Positions 1 through 11,660 of a DNA stretch of 52,768 nt are shown here, one piece after another. The position numbers and the translations under genes were made by a program. How positions within the stretch are numbered: the stretch's first letter is position 1; each line of letters opens with the position of its first letter. The notes below the pieces were generated by a model that was not told the origin of the DNA, did no database searches, and worked only from the letters and a program-made list of their open reading frames with translations. Where the stretch lies: positions 1-52,768 of the forward strand of contig WIXG01000467.1 in NCBI GenBank assembly GCA_009869945.1, given 5' to 3'. Origin of the DNA: Mesaphorura yosii. Lineage: Eukaryota; Arthropoda; Collembola; Poduromorpha; Tullbergiidae.

Positions 1-412
1 TGCACGAATTAAGCACATTTATTCCAAGAAAAAATTATTTCTTCCTTTTGAGACCGCCCTCTCACCAAAGGAAGACCTTTTCCCTACGGAACTGTTTTTT
101 TTTCTATTTCTGCTTTCTTTCTTGTATCGAATTCGCAATTCACGTCTTTCACCAATGCGTTCTTGGAGGAAGTTCTGCTCTGTTCTGTTCTACTTTTGGC
201 TCTTTTTATAGTGATAATTGAATTTTAATTGCAATCTGTGCAAGACGGCTGCTGACTGCTGACTCCTCAGCTTTGATTTCAACCGACTTCGTGCGAAAGC
301 CAAATCATCATTCAACAGTCTTGGCCTCCGTCGATGAACATTCATAATTAGCAAGCCGTCAGTTCGTAAGTGTGTTAATCGAAAATTGATTCTGCATTTC
401 GTACGTACGTAC
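1..412. other. Intronic sequence of the Dscam-like gene
   Basis: No coding segment is supported here. On the minus strand this lies just 3' of the donor that ends the second Ig-1 exon, so it is the start of the next Dscam intron; the rest of the gene is beyond the left edge. Confidence 0.5.
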
Positions 413-1247
413 CTGCTCGTAACTGGATTTCGGGGCTGAGAATGGCACCGACTTGATTCGAAGCACGGCAGTGGTAGCTCGTGGAATGCACGTCGGGGCG
501 GAAATTGACCGAGTCGAATGCGTGAAAGTGCAGCGTCCCGTCCTCATCGACCTGAAATTGGAATAGAAGGACATGAAAGATTAACACACGGATGGAACGG
601 CGGAGATGGAGAAGAAATCAAAGAAATGTTTATGCACCAGCTGGTTACAGTTATTATAAGTAGCACGCACAAGAAATGCAATATTTGTACATGTGTATTG
701 ACCAACGGCTCACGATAATACTCGACCAGCATCTTTATTCTTTCTTTCATCTCCTTTCACTTTGCAGAAGCAGCAGAAAGCAGAAGCAGAAACTGAAGGA
801 AGCCTGCAAATGCATTTGCATTCGTAAACCAGCACAGATGCTCAAGCTGAGTCAATGCCAAATGCCAATATTGGCTTGGCAAGGGCACGGACACTACGAC
901 GGCGGTGGAGAAGAAGATTGCATCATTCATCTCAATTGGTTATTGGAGCCTGCCGTGCCATACCGTAACCTGACCCTTGCCTTGTTCCATGTTCCGTGTC
1001 CATAACCATGAACCCGAATAATTTGAGTGCACGCACGTCCACCTTCGACTCGACTCGCTTACCTCTCGAATGCCCGTGATATTCTGGACACGGAGCCCAT
1101 CTGCTGCCCCGAACCATTGAATCACTGGCCGCGGCTGACCATGTGCTCGGCAGTACAGTTTTCCTCCAACTCGCGAGCTGAATTTCACGGAAGAGATCCA
1201 GTCATCCATGAAACGAGGTCCGTTCTCTTCAAGCGAGATTGCTCCGG
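413..1247 (-). CDS. Dscam-like: Dscam-like cell adhesion receptor, first Ig domain (partial gene)
   Basis: Two minus-strand exons encode one complete N-terminal Ig domain of the Dscam family. Exon 1063-1247 follows an acceptor TTTCCAG and carries the GPRF start, the first Ig cysteine (KLYCRA), the Q-x-W motif (IQWFG) and ends at GAG/GTAAG in phase 0. Exon 413-551 carries DEDGTLHF, the FRPDVHSTSYHCRASN stretch with the second Ig cysteine, then VGAILSPEIQLRA, and ends in phase 1 at GCAG/GTACGT. The DVH-x-x-x-Y-x-C-x-A-x-N-x-x-G-x-I-L-S pattern is characteristic of Dscam Ig1. Dscam proteins are single-pass homophilic receptors used in neurite self-avoidance and, in arthropods, immunity. Only about 110 residues are in the window; Ig2 onward lies beyond position 1. 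Exon phase at 1247 matches the distant signal exon at 19986-20067. Which Dscam paralogue this is cannot be told. Confidence 0.8.
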
Positions 1248-2180
1248 CTGGAAATGTGCAAAGAGAACAGGAGAGTGAGTTCGTGGGTAAAGAAACGGCA
1301 CGGGACGGGAAAAGAACCGAAATGGTGCAATGAAGAATGTCAACATGCAATCAGCGGCGCAGCATAGCACGGAAAAAATGGGCACTGGCACAGCATTCAG
1401 CGCAGCGTCGAAGTCGCGGTTGCGTCTCGAGTCATGGCATCGTGGGTGTCCTTTGGGTGTGCTTACGAATGATATGAGCGCCGCGTTCGAAAATCAGGTG
1501 ACATTTATGTGCATTCCTTCGCATAATTTTCACATAAAGCATGTCGGCATATTAAAAATTGGGCGCATCTTGATATTTATGCGCGGGGCATTAAAAGTAA
1601 TGGAATCTCGACAATATTGTAGGCTCGGGAGTGATTTATGGAGGCCTTAATTGTTCTGCACTGTTCGTTGCAAAGGGCGAGGGCGTTTAAATGGCAGTGG
1701 CAGCACGCAGCGGCAGCGGAAATTTTGCAATCGGGTTCGAAAAATTTTGTCTGAGCTCTGAACTCTGAAGGCGCCTGGCACCTGGAGATGCGATTGGAAA
1801 GCAACATCCAGGAACGAACGGTCAGAGGCCAGAATCAATTCATTTGCCCATCAGCATCAGAATCATCGTCCTTGACTCGTGTGGCATATGGTATGGCATT
1901 TCGATAGCCAAGCTTGTGCCTGGAATCTGTTATCTGTGTCTGCTTATTTTGCCTCTTCGTTAAGATAACGAGTAACGAGTCACCAAAAGCGCTCACTTTT
2001 CCAAGCAAATAAAAAGTGAGTTTCAGTCCGTATCTTTGCGATTGTTCAGTTGTTTTTCGCTTTTGTCGTTGCGCTGCTTTGACTTGCCGTCTAGCTGCTG
2101 TTTTTGTTACAAGTATTTTAGTAGGTTGTGGATCAACCGCAACTTAGTTTGGTTCAGTCAAATTCCAGCCAGTGTTGAAG
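1248..2180 (+). other. Intron of Dscam / upstream region of the nested array
   Basis: No gene is supported. On the plus strand an A-rich TATA-like stretch at 2007-2015 and an arthropod-style TCAGT initiator at 2023-2027 lie about 155-175 bp before the first array gene; they are closer together than usual, so a promoter call is weak. Confidence 0.3.
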
Positions 2181-3202
2181 ATGAGTCGTTCTCGTTTTGA
2201 GTGGCAGTGGGCAGAAATTATTGCCAATTTACTCGCAATTTCATGGGCACTAACGCTCGTCTTAGCCGCCGGCCAAACGGTCGAAAAAATTGGGAATGCT
2301 TGCAGGAAGTCAGAGGTAGATATCAGCCGACCGTGGTCGTGCCCGACCAGATTTGTACTTGACGGTAAGCCAGCTAAAACAACTTCACCATCATTTTAAT
2401 CGTATTAATCATCGACCAAATTCTTAATACTACATGCAGATGAAACCCGACGCTGCGCAAAAGGACGGCCCTTTTGCATGAGCTACAAGAAATGTGAGCA
2501 GTACGAGAAAAGTCCGGATTGCCCAGGTTTCTTCTCCATCCGGTATCTCAAGAACAAGGCCAGAAATACAACTGATCATGGCGCTACCGCTGGAGATGGT
2601 GGCAGGCTTCGGCTGACAATCATCGGCAGGCTAGACGAAGAAAGTGGCTGGATCGTCATGAAATTCGGAAACATGAATTTCACAGGAGCGGGCTCTCCAA
2701 CACTTTTGTGTTGGTCAGAGCCCTCAGAATCTCGTGCAAACTCTACGGACGAAGGGCCCGAACCCGAGCTTGGTGCTGAGTTCAGGGTGAAGTGAAGTCA
2801 ATATGAAGCCAATGTTAATGCCAATAGACAAGACAGCTTGCTTCAAGTTCCCAATGGCGCTTCTACCAATTTCAGGGCATCAACGTCGACACGAACAAGA
2901 CACAGCTGAAGTTCGATCCGCCTTGGCTGAGTTGCACGTTTGAAATCACGCCAAGTCCTACGACCAAGTTCGCGTACGACAAGGAAGACTTCGATTTTAT
3001 ACTAGCCGGCTCGAAAAACAGCAGCGAAATCTCAAATGAAACCGTGACGTGGGGCGTCACTTCGCCGGGGCCAGACGGGATGCTGCGGTTGCTGATTCGC
3101 GTAAATTCGGCGGCGGCGACGGTGACAATGATTTGCAGCAGCTGGACTTGCTGGATATCAGCCATTCTAATTCTAATGAGTCTCGGCCTGCCGTCGGCCT
3201 GA
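2181..3202 (+). CDS. Secreted DOMON-like (FRRS1-type) protein 1
   Basis: Exons 2181-2364, 2440-2786 and 2876-3202 (intron phases 1 and 0) give 285 residues. The start is the ATG in GAAGATGAG; an in-frame GTG nine bases upstream is not a start in animals. A signal peptide is followed by the array motif C-R-K-S (residue ~42), a cysteine block FCMSYKKC, then DCPGFFSIRY, the core strands RLRLTIIGRL and GWIVMKF, a cysteine in LLCWSE, and FDPPWLSCTFEI followed by FILAGSKNSS. This order (cysteines, 'GW-x-x-x-x-F', C-x-F, 'LAGS') parallels the DOMON domain of ferric-chelate reductase 1 proteins, a beta-sandwich that can bind heme or sugars. The last ~25 residues are hydrophobic, so a GPI anchor is likely. 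No cytochrome b561 part follows. The DOMON call is by motif resemblance, not by search. Confidence 0.7.
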
Positions 3203-3441
3203 AGACTACTGCTTGATACATTCTCTCCAATTCAGTCAATTGCAGTTTGCAAATACAATTTGCCAATTTGCGGTTCGTTTTTCCTCGAAGACTTCCCATT
3301 CTTGCTTTACGTTACTGACGTACTTGAATTTCTCAACATTTTCTTAATTATTACATTTACATGTAATTATTTATACAGTTTGATTGTCTTTATTTCTATT
3401 TCCGAACGCAGTCGTTTTTTTTTGTCACTCAGCCTACAAAG

Positions 3442-4459
3442 ATGGCTTTCTTCAAATCTATACAAGTTTTCTTTTGCTTCCTGACAATTTCGTGGGCAGC
3501 GGCTTCTGCTTCTGCTCCTGGCGAAACATTCAAAGAAATTACAGGCGCCTGCAGAAAGTCGAAAGCCGAAGCAAAGGAGAAGAAATGTTCCACCAAACTC
3601 CTTCTAAGCGGTATGGTGGCTTAATATAAATAACATTGTGGCGAGTACGATGATTGGAGGAATTGGACGATTTTATATAATTCGATGGTTTGCTTTTGAT
3701 CTTCTGCAGATTTATCCGAGTCATGCGCGGACGGTGCTGTTTGCGTTCGTGGTTGGCGATGTAGCGACGACTTGGACAATGAACACGCGCCCACACCGAC
3801 TTCGACTCCCACATGCCCAGGATTCTTTTCCATGCAATACGTCAAAGGCGGAAGGGTTCGGGTAACTATTGTCGGTCGCTTGGAAGCTCAGACCGGGAGG
3901 GTCGCCTTGATTTTTTGGAGTAGCCCGGGTCCGCACCCGGAATGTCGTGCCCTCGTGTGCCGCTCCAAACCATCCAATGAGACCAACGACAGCGAAGGAG
4001 CTCCAGCTCAGACTATTCTTGGAGAGGGTTTTGTAAGTTATTCGGCCATCACTTGTGCAAGCAAGATAGCTTCAATCATTTGGTATTCTTGTGATTCTTG
4101 TGTCTTTCCAGGGGATGAACGTCCACCGCAATAAAACGCGCCTGAGCTTCGACCGGCCGTGGCTCATTTGCTCGTTTGAGCTCAACCCAAGCGTGGAATT
4201 CCAGTACAACAAGCAGGACTTCTTTTACGTGCTTGTAGTGTCAAAAAACAGCACTGACCCGAAGGCAAGGTCGTATAGCTTGAAGTCAAAGGCCCGTGAT
4301 AACATGCTCAGACTGCTGGTAGAGGCAAACGAAAGCGATGCAAGTGGCGGGTTTCCAAAAGTAGCAATTTGGGCGATCGTCGCCGTGGTCTTCATCATTG
4401 CGGTCCTGCTTGTTCATCAGTTTTGGGCGACGAGAGTGGCACGCCTTCGGAACGTTTGA
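3442..4459 (+). CDS. Secreted DOMON-like protein 2, membrane-anchored
   Basis: Exons 3442-3610, 3710-4032 and 4112-4459 give 279 residues, with intron phases 1 and 0 at the same places as in the first array gene. The start follows AAAGATGGC. The signal peptide is followed by FKEITGACRKSK, a cysteine block (SCADGAVC), TCPGFFSMQYV, RVRVTIVGRL, GRVALIF, then FDRPWLICSFEL and VLVVSKNST. The usual GW of the core is GR here. The C-terminus has a strong transmembrane helix (WAIVAVVFIIAVLLV) followed by a short basic tail ATRVARLRNV, which favours a true single-pass anchor with a cytosolic tail rather than GPI. Several N-x-S/T sites suggest glycosylation. It starts 239 bp after the previous gene on the same strand. 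Ligand and role are unknown. Confidence 0.7.
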
Positions 4460-4717
4460 ATATTGTGAATATGATTACTTGCGTGCAATTGCAATGCGAT
4501 GTCGGAATGCTTGTCTTCTGGAATGTTTCTCGCTACAAAAAATGCTACCCAGAATTCAAATGAAACTTGCCAACTAGGCTAACTCACACAATTTCCTTGA
4601 ATTAGAATTTCGAGCCGGTTTTCCCGGCGGCGGAGTTTACAAGCTGAGTCAGTTGAGAGCTATTGAGGAAGCAGACCTTCTAATTGACTGCAGATAAGAC
4701 AGCATCAAACACCGAAG

Positions 4718-5457
4718 ATGGCTCGAGCAAAAGTTCTCGTGATTATCATTGTGATTTCTTGTCTGTCGTCGTTTCCTGAAGGCTCTGCAGCAGCAGTCGT
4801 CTCCGCCGTGAGCTACAGAGAGGTCTTTGATTCATGCAGAACGAGCGCATCAGCAGCATTACTGCATGCGGTTCTCTTACATATAAGTGCCTCTTATCCG
4901 ACGACCTGCCGTCTAACTGCCCAGGATTCTATTCCCTGCAATACGTCAAAGGCAAAGGCTCAGGCGGGCGACTTCGACTGACTCTCCTCGGCAGAGTCGA
5001 GAGAGAAACCGGCTGGCTGCTGATGAAGTTCTCGAAGGACGCGAACATGACAAAGTCGGAAAATCCCTTCATTGCGTGCTCCACTGCGCTGAAACCTAGC
5101 CCCGTCCACGGCCTCGGCAGTAACATCGCCTTCAAATACACCAACCATCGAATCAACGTCGACCTGCAAAAGTCATGCATAGATTTGGACACCCTGTGGC
5201 TCATTTGCACTTTTGAATTCGCGCCAAGCTCCGAGTTTGCGTATGACGAGGAAGATTTCGTTCACTACTTCCTGGGTGGGTCGAAGAATAGCTCCGAGAT
5301 ACGGCCCGAGACAATAACTTGGCTCGTGGGGACGGGAGAGCAGCAGGACAAAATCGTCCGGCTTTTGGTCAAAACGAACGGCGGGCCTGCGCCGCGAGCG
5401 GCAGCGACTGTTTGCATATTAGCCGCCATTTTCCAATTTCTCTTAAGGACTTCATGA
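4718..5457 (+). pseudogene. DOMON-like array gene 3, frameshifted
   Basis: The ATG at 4718 opens a signal peptide and the family motif SYREVFDSCRTS, but the rest of the protein (NCPGFYSLQYV, RLRLTLLGRV, GWLLMKFSKDA, LWLICTFEF, FLGGSKNSS, hydrophobic tail) continues in the +1 frame from about 4850 to the stop at 5457. Neither the phase-1 nor the phase-0 intron of genes 1 and 2 is present, and the N-terminal cysteine block is shortened where the first intron should be. No normal-sized GT-AG intron restores the frame; a 33-bp GTGAGC...CAG intron (4807-4839) would be in frame but would remove the conserved cysteine motif. I read it as an imprecise deletion across intron 1, or an assembly indel. 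The core is closest to gene 4 (FSKDA/N, TKS-x-NPF). Confidence 0.65.
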
Positions 5458-5799
5458 TTAATTTTAAATTAAAATCCTTTTTTTTTTTACTTGCGCGCGT
5501 GTGTTCATTCTGGCTGGCTGAATCGACTTTCAAAGAATCTACGACGACGTATTTCGCCACCGCACCACTTCCTCAAAGCATCGAATAAACTAATACGTAT
5601 TCCTACGCATGAATTTCTGGCGAATTCTCCTGGTCTGCTGGATTTTCGCAAAAACAGAGGGATTCATTCAATTCTCTCTTGCCTTGCAATTGCATTTCGT
5701 GTATAGCTAAACGGGCGAAAGGACACACACGAATAAGCGAGTCAGAAAAGTCGACACTCGCACTGCATTTAAAACTGAGTACGAAGCTGAGGCACGAAG
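5458..5799 (+). other. Intergenic region in the array
   Basis: No coding segment is seen. It holds the 3' flank of gene 3 and, near 5765-5775, an A/T-rich TTTAAAA stretch about 30 bp before the next start codon, too close to be a clear TATA box. Confidence 0.3.
5584..5589 (+). terminator. Poly(A) signal AATAAA
   Basis: AATAAA 127 bp after the stop of array gene 3. Confidence 0.5.
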
Positions 5800-6706
5800 A
5801 TGAATCCTGCAGTGTTTGTTTCCGTGCTCGCCAGTGTCATTGTTTCATTCGCGGGCGCTGCAGTCTCTCCATCCGCTTCAGATGTGTCAACCTACGAAGA
5901 GATCGTCAATTCCTGCAAAAAGAGCGTCATCAGCGCCCAAAATGGAGCGTGCACTGCAGAAATTGTTCTCGGAAGTAAGCATAAACAGAAACACAGAAAA
6001 GCAAGCACTGATGACTGTAAATCACTGATTACACCGATTACTGATGTCTCTCGTTGTTCCCGTTGCAGGTGGGGCCAAACGCTGCGCGAACGGAGCGTAC
6101 TGCATGGGCAGCAGACAATGTGGGAAATTCGACGTCGCTCCAGGGCCGGACTGTCCCGGTTTCTACTCACTGCGCTACATCAAATGCGGGCGATTTCGCC
6201 TGACTCTCGTCTCCCGCCTGGAGGACGAGACTGGCTGGGTCCTGATGAAGTTCTCCAAGGACAACGACATCACAAAGTCCGGGAACCCCTTCGTGGCGTG
6301 CTCTTCCGAGCCGAAAGTGCGTACGCGTACGAACGCGAACAACACCAACGTCGAAGGCGAAGGCGACACTGTCAAACTGAAGTACGCAGTTGAAGGCGTG
6401 GACATCGACGTGGCCACCGGCAAGTCCCGCTTGGTATTCGACCCGCCATGGCTCACTTGCACGTTCGAATTCAGACCAAGCCCAGAATTCGCATACAACA
6501 AGGTAAACTTCACGACGTACGTCCTTGCTGGATCGAGTAACAGCTCGAGAATCTCGAAGGAGACGGTCAGTTGGGCGGCGGGGACGGGGCCGGATGGAGA
6601 CAAGATTCTGCGACTTATGATAGACGCGAACGGCGGCTCGCGAACGGCCGCGGCCCTGGTTTCTTGGACTTTTGTCGCCGCCGTCTTCAAATACACTTTC
6701 GCGTAA
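5800..6706 (+). CDS. Secreted DOMON-like protein 4, probably GPI-anchored
   Basis: Exons 5800-5974 and 6069-6706 join in phase 1 (A|GT) to give 270 residues. The second, phase-0 intron of genes 1 and 2 is absent here. After the signal peptide come YEEIVNSCKKS, RCANGAYCMG, DCPGFYSLRYI, RFRLTLVSRL, GWVLMKFSKDN, a cysteine (FVACSSE), FDPPWLTCTFEF and YVLAGSSNSS, matching the array consensus throughout. The tail after NGGSRT is hydrophobic with no charged end, which fits a GPI-attachment signal. It is the cleanest member of the CPGF subgroup and the best query for database searches. A long antisense open frame over this gene is a codon-usage shadow. Confidence 0.72.
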
Positions 6707-6825
6707 TTTAGCGATTTGACTTTCAATTTTCTTCGATTCATGATTAATGAACCCCCACGTTCACAAACTCGCGGGCTGTCCATCAGCCTTTTGCCTTTGT
6801 GCTTGTAACAATGCGCAGTGTATTT

Positions 6826-6831
6826 ATTAAA
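6826..6831 (+). terminator. Poly(A) signal ATTAAA
   Basis: ATTAAA variant 120 bp after the stop of array gene 4. Confidence 0.4.
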
Positions 6832-9800
6832 GTGAAAACAAGAGAAATGGCAACGTAAAGTGAAAAGTGACCAGTCAGCCGACGTTTGATACATGAACTC
6901 ATCGGCCTCGTTTACGTAATTGAATACGAGCACCGAGTGCTTTGGTGGGACCGGGCAATGGCTCATGAAAATGGATGAGGCACGGGTCCGCTCGTTCGCT
7001 TTATTTTATCATTTCCTGCTTCTACGCAATGCTCTGCAATACTTCAAATAGACTCGCGAGACTCGCAGGATTGCGACTGAAAGACGAGAGCGAAAGCACT
7101 TGAAACTTTTCCTGCCTGCCTGCTCTTGCCGGAAAGTGAAAGCTATTCAATAAAACACGCCACGCCACGTCAGGCAACGCACACGAAGCGCACGCCAAAA
7201 CTAAAACCCACTTTAAGATTCAACATCTCCAGCTTCAATTCATTTTAGTCGCACTGGCACGCACGCGAGACGAGCAAAACTCGAAAATGTGCCGTCTCGA
7301 ACGAGTTGCAGGTACAAAAATTGAAAAGTAGTTCATGCCTTTGATGAATTAAGCGGGTTATGACCCATCAATTTGATGGGACGATCGCGATATTTATTCA
7401 TTAAGTTCAGAATTCGGCATTCATGGCAAATACTACCACGAATTTCGAATGCCTTTGCAGTTTACGATTCAAGTCATTTGAGTTCAGTTTACATTTTGGT
7501 CCACAACAACAATCGATTTTCCAGCGCACTTCGGCCTGAAATTCCTGCACTGCACTGGAAGCGAAAGGTGAATGAATGAACCAAATCCTAAGTTTTTACT
7601 GCAGCGTGGCGGAACAGAACAGCTCATTTGTTGCAGCAGTCTTGGCCTGTCCGTACAGGCAGGCGTCTTGGTACTTGAGTTGGATTCTCTATTCGCATTT
7701 GTATTGGTGTATTGGTACTTGTGGCTGTCATGTCAATCTCACTCTTCTTCAGCTCCAACCCGAGTCCGAGTCCCAGTCCCAGCCACAGTGTTCCAGTTGC
7801 ACACTCCAGTACTACACTTGAGTTCCTGGGTTCCTTCTATATCCTTGAAGTATTGACAAATACACACGCTTTACGACCACGACTGCGAATTGTGCGAATG
7901 AATAAGACACACGGGAAAAGTAATTTTAAACCCCACATCTTTGAATTGCAGCGTAGACCGAACGTATGCTTGCGTTCGATGGCTCGGTAGTCCAAGTTTT
8001 AGTTTAGTTTTGTATTTGTTTTTTTCTTTTACTCTTTCTTATTCTTGCGGATTACTTTTCCTTCAATCTCGAATCTCCAAATCTCATCTTTCTCTTCTGC
8101 GAAGTACGAGCGAGCGCGAGTGTGACGAGCTGCGATTGGGATTCGAATCTAAATCCATCCGAATCTGAATTCTTCTCGTCTCGAGTCTCTTGAAAGTTTG
8201 TCCATATGTGACAAGGCCACGGTACGGCGTGACGCCTCCAGTCTTCATTCTTAGTCTTCAGTCTTTAGTATCGAGGCCAAAGGTTAGTGACACTTCATCT
8301 TTGCCCACGTTTGAAAGTGTTATTATTAATATTTCGGTATTAATAACAATAATCCGCTCGGCATGCGGGCAGGGAAGGTGATAACGAGCTGATGCTGATG
8401 GTAATGCTAATACTGAATCGCATTAGGCCGTGATCCTTACACACTTATCACTTCCTCTATCAGACCAGGCCACAGGCCAGGCGGCAGTGTTTACTTTGTA
8501 CACGTGTCTTGTCATGTCTCGTCTGTCATGTCTCTCGTCTCTTTCCAGTGATGGATCTTCTTCCAGCTTGTTCTTCCCTTCCAGCACCAACACAGCCCCG
8601 ATACGCATTAACCACTTCCTGGTTGCTCTTTCACTTTCTCTTCGCTGTGGGATAGCTGAACTGCTGAACACCGATGGAATTGAGCATGCTACGCGCGGAC
8701 GAAGCAACGTACAACTTGTAAGTGAAAATTGAAAGCTGACTTGGCTTGGCTTTGAAATCAATGAAAGACTTTCACGACCCGAAGAAGTACGAAGAGTTCA
8801 AAGTGCTCGCTACTCCATCAATTTATCTGAAATAATATTTAGACAACGGCCAGCAGGGCACTGTACAACAGAGCAGAGCAATAAGAGCAAGAGCAAGGAG
8901 ATAATTGAGAAAGTATTTACACAGCGCCGCACGACACACGAGTCCTTATCACTTTTCAGCACTACACTCAACACACCAACTGCTGCTCGGTTGTTGCTGC
9001 TTTTTGGGTTAATTGCCTGAATTAGAATTAGAATCCTAGCTCGCTCTTTCACGGAACTTTAAACCCCTCCGCTCCAGCCTGAATTCACGAATCTCCGCTC
9101 TACTGCTTGACTGGCCGGTGGCAAAATCGCCAGGTCAGGCCAAGCAAGTTTGTTGGTGAATGAACCTTATAAATACAAATTAGGCTCTTATTACATTATT
9201 ACTTATACTACTTTTATCTCCTTCCGTTCTTCTTCTAATGGCTCTAGTTTCGAATTTGGTTGGCCTACCCAACTCATTCAGAGTTCGCAGCCGCAGCCGT
9301 AGCTTCAGCAGAAGCAGAATTCCTTCTTAGCTGCAGAGAAGAACGCAAACCCAAGTGCAGTGAAGATTGGAGCTGGCGTAATCTTAACCCCAGAGGCGAC
9401 GGCGACAGCCACAAAATCAACACTCGCGCCACACCGCCACACACAAGTCCAAGTCAATGGACCCATGATTTAAATATTTAGACAACAGACGACAATGACA
9501 ATAGACGATGATGAAGAAGACCACGTCAAGCAATGCCAGGCGGACGAAGCCTTCAAGCACCCAGAAAAAGGAGACAAACAAGAGGAGCCTCATTTGGGGA
9601 CAATAAAACCAGAACCCAGCCACCAGAGCTCTCTGAATAAATTGTATTCACGTTAAATTTGAATGTATACGAAATACTAACGATACTCGACACAGCACAG
9701 AAGCAGGAGACTCAAATCTAATATTAAAAAATGGCACCACACACGGAAAAGTTTTCCGAAACTTTCCTGCTCCGAAAACCCACAAGCGTAAAGGGATGAC

Positions 9801-10245
9801 AGCATAACTTTTACTCTTGTAGTAGAATTGTTAGCAAAAGCGTGAAGATTGAAACGGAAAACGAGAATGACAGAAACAAACGAGACACGAGAGCGCAGCG
9901 CAATCAAGAATAAAGAATTTCGAGCCCGGTCGTTGTCATTCCTATTTGAGTTGTATTTTTCAGTGATAGCGATTCCGATCCGGTGATTGCATGGCTTTTT
10001 TGTGGATTCGGCAAATTTTTTCGAGAAGAAATGGCAAGTTGACTGTTTACGTGGAGATTTCATTCACCAATCGACTGGGCGGAGGTGGACAAAATCAGCA
10101 GGAAGAGGCAAGAGGACCAAAATTGAGTCCGTGCGCCAGTACGCCAGGTCAACGTTCATCAGCACACATTTCGAGTTCTGTTGAGCCACGAGATTTGACT
10201 GATCCAATCATTTTCTATGCATTTTAGTGATTTTGCCAAGGTAGA
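6832..10245. other. 3.4-kb non-coding spacer splitting the array
   Basis: No exon with family motifs or other convincing coding signal is seen on either strand. It separates the CPGF subgroup (genes 1-4) from the second subgroup (genes 5-8). A short GAGTCC/CAGTCC microsatellite-like run lies at about 7752-7785. Being inside the Dscam intron, it may hold regulatory elements of either locus, but I cannot identify any. Confidence 0.4.
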
Positions 10246-11161
10246 ATGAAGTCTCGCAGCAGCAGCGCCTTCGCCGTCTTCCACCTCTGCTTTGCCTTCG
10301 GACTCTTCGCCTCCGTCTCAGCCATCAGTTTCAAATCCGTTGTGGATGAATGCAGGAAGGCTGAGTTGGCAGAAGCCAGAAAGTGTGCGAATGGTCCATT
10401 TTGCGCCGGGTACTCTAAACCAAACGCTGACGACACCTTCGACATGTGTGTGAACTCAGATGCGTTCGAATCTCCCGCTTGTCCTGTATTATACTCCGTC
10501 ACGAGAATGAAGGCCAAGGAATTCAAAGTGATTCTGATTGGGAAAACCGGCGAAGATGGCTGGGTCGCGCTTGGATTCGAGAAGGGAGGGTGGGTACGTT
10601 CAGTACGTCGAACATAGTGCATAGTTCGTTTCAACTTTTGGGCCGACGTAGTCTTGGCCTTTTGTTTCAGTCCGATAGCGTACCGGTGATCGTCTGTCGT
10701 TCGGGTCCCAAATCGATCGCTACCTCCCAATTATCCGGCCAGTCGTTGGTAGAAGTAAGTCAAGTTGGCGGCGTTTGGCTATGTTGTATTTTAGGAAACC
10801 TGTTCACACAAATCTTTTTCCCTCCCAGGATGCAAAAAATGCCGGACTCATTTCAGACCCTGCCGTCACACTGGACAATAAATGGGCGATCTGCGAGTTC
10901 AAGCTGACCGCTGAAGGAGCTTTTGATGTGACCAGCAAGGAGCTTCGTACAATTATCGCCATGTCGAACAAAGGCGGAAATGGGCGCGAAACCTTCAGAG
11001 GCAGCTCGGCCGAGGCGCAGGATTTCTGGAGCAATCTGAAGGTGGGTGGAGGCGGCCAAGGCAATGAAAGTGGGAGCGGTCCCACTCGGTCCCCGCCTCC
11101 GAAGTTGCTGGTTGTTGTGCTGCTGGTCGCTGTAGCACTGTACGCAGTCTCTCGTCTATGA
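10246..11161 (+). CDS. DOMON domain protein 5 (FRRS1-type), GPI-anchored
   Basis: Exons 10246-10593, 10671-10754 and 10829-11161, both introns phase 0, give 254 residues. This copy shows the DOMON signature best: FKVILIGKTGEDGWVALGF at residues ~93-111, then SDSVPVIVC after the first intron, and WAICEFKL after the second, equivalent to the GWVA-x-GFS, D-V-x-x-C and C-x-F strands of FRRS1/FRRS1L. The N-terminus has a signal peptide, the array motif FKSVVDECRKAE, PFCAGYS and ACPVLYSV. A G/S/P-rich linker precedes a hydrophobic end (LLVVVLLVAVALYAV), the classic layout of a GPI-anchored protein. No heme-ligand Met/His pair can be assigned with confidence, so electron transfer is not claimed. Confidence 0.75.
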
Positions 11162-11660
11162 ATGGGTTTCGATCTTCTGCTGTGTGGCTCGCTCCAATCC
11201 GATCTCCTATCTCCAGCTAATTTGGCTTGTAATAATTGGAATCATGCTCAAAATTGTAGAATTCTGTCAGTCATGATTCTATGATGCTTGAATCGTGGAT
11301 CCGCAATCGAGTAATAAAAAAAAACGATAAATCTCTAGTTGATTTGTAGATTTTGTAACGCAGCCAACGGCGAGACCATTCGACGAGCGAGAAGTTGATG
11401 TGAATTTCTGTTGTATTGTATTGCATTGCAGATTCGCTTGTGATTGTGATCTCTTCTCCTTTGTCTCTTGTCTTTCTGAAGTGAAGGTGCGGAGTGAAAA
11501 GAAAGTAGTAAAAGTAAAAAGCGAGTCGTAAGTCGTACTCTTATCAGTTGCTGATTCTGGTGAGCTGTCCTGTGCAGTTAATTTTGTGCTGAATCTACCA
11601 CTACGAATTAATTGCTAATCGATCGCCAAGACGAAGGAAACGGCGTCACGATCTTGAAGA
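11162..11660 (+). other. Intergenic region in the array
   Basis: No gene is seen; it contains the 3' end signal of gene 5 and the unrecognised upstream region of gene 6. Confidence 0.3.
11313..11318 (+). terminator. Poly(A) signal AATAAA
   Basis: AATAAA followed by an A run, 152 bp after the stop of array gene 5. Confidence 0.6.

Noticed and set aside
6175..6966. 263-codon minus-strand open frame over array gene 4
   Set aside because: Antisense shadow; the plus strand has a signal peptide, family motifs and splice sites.
7752..7785. Microsatellite-like GAGTCC/CAGTCC run as a CRISPR or satellite array
   Set aside because: Too short and imperfect; ordinary eukaryotic low-complexity DNA.
6832..10245. 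Further array genes or Dscam alternative exons in the spacer
   Set aside because: No family motif, Ig cysteine pattern or phase-compatible splice pair was found on either strand.
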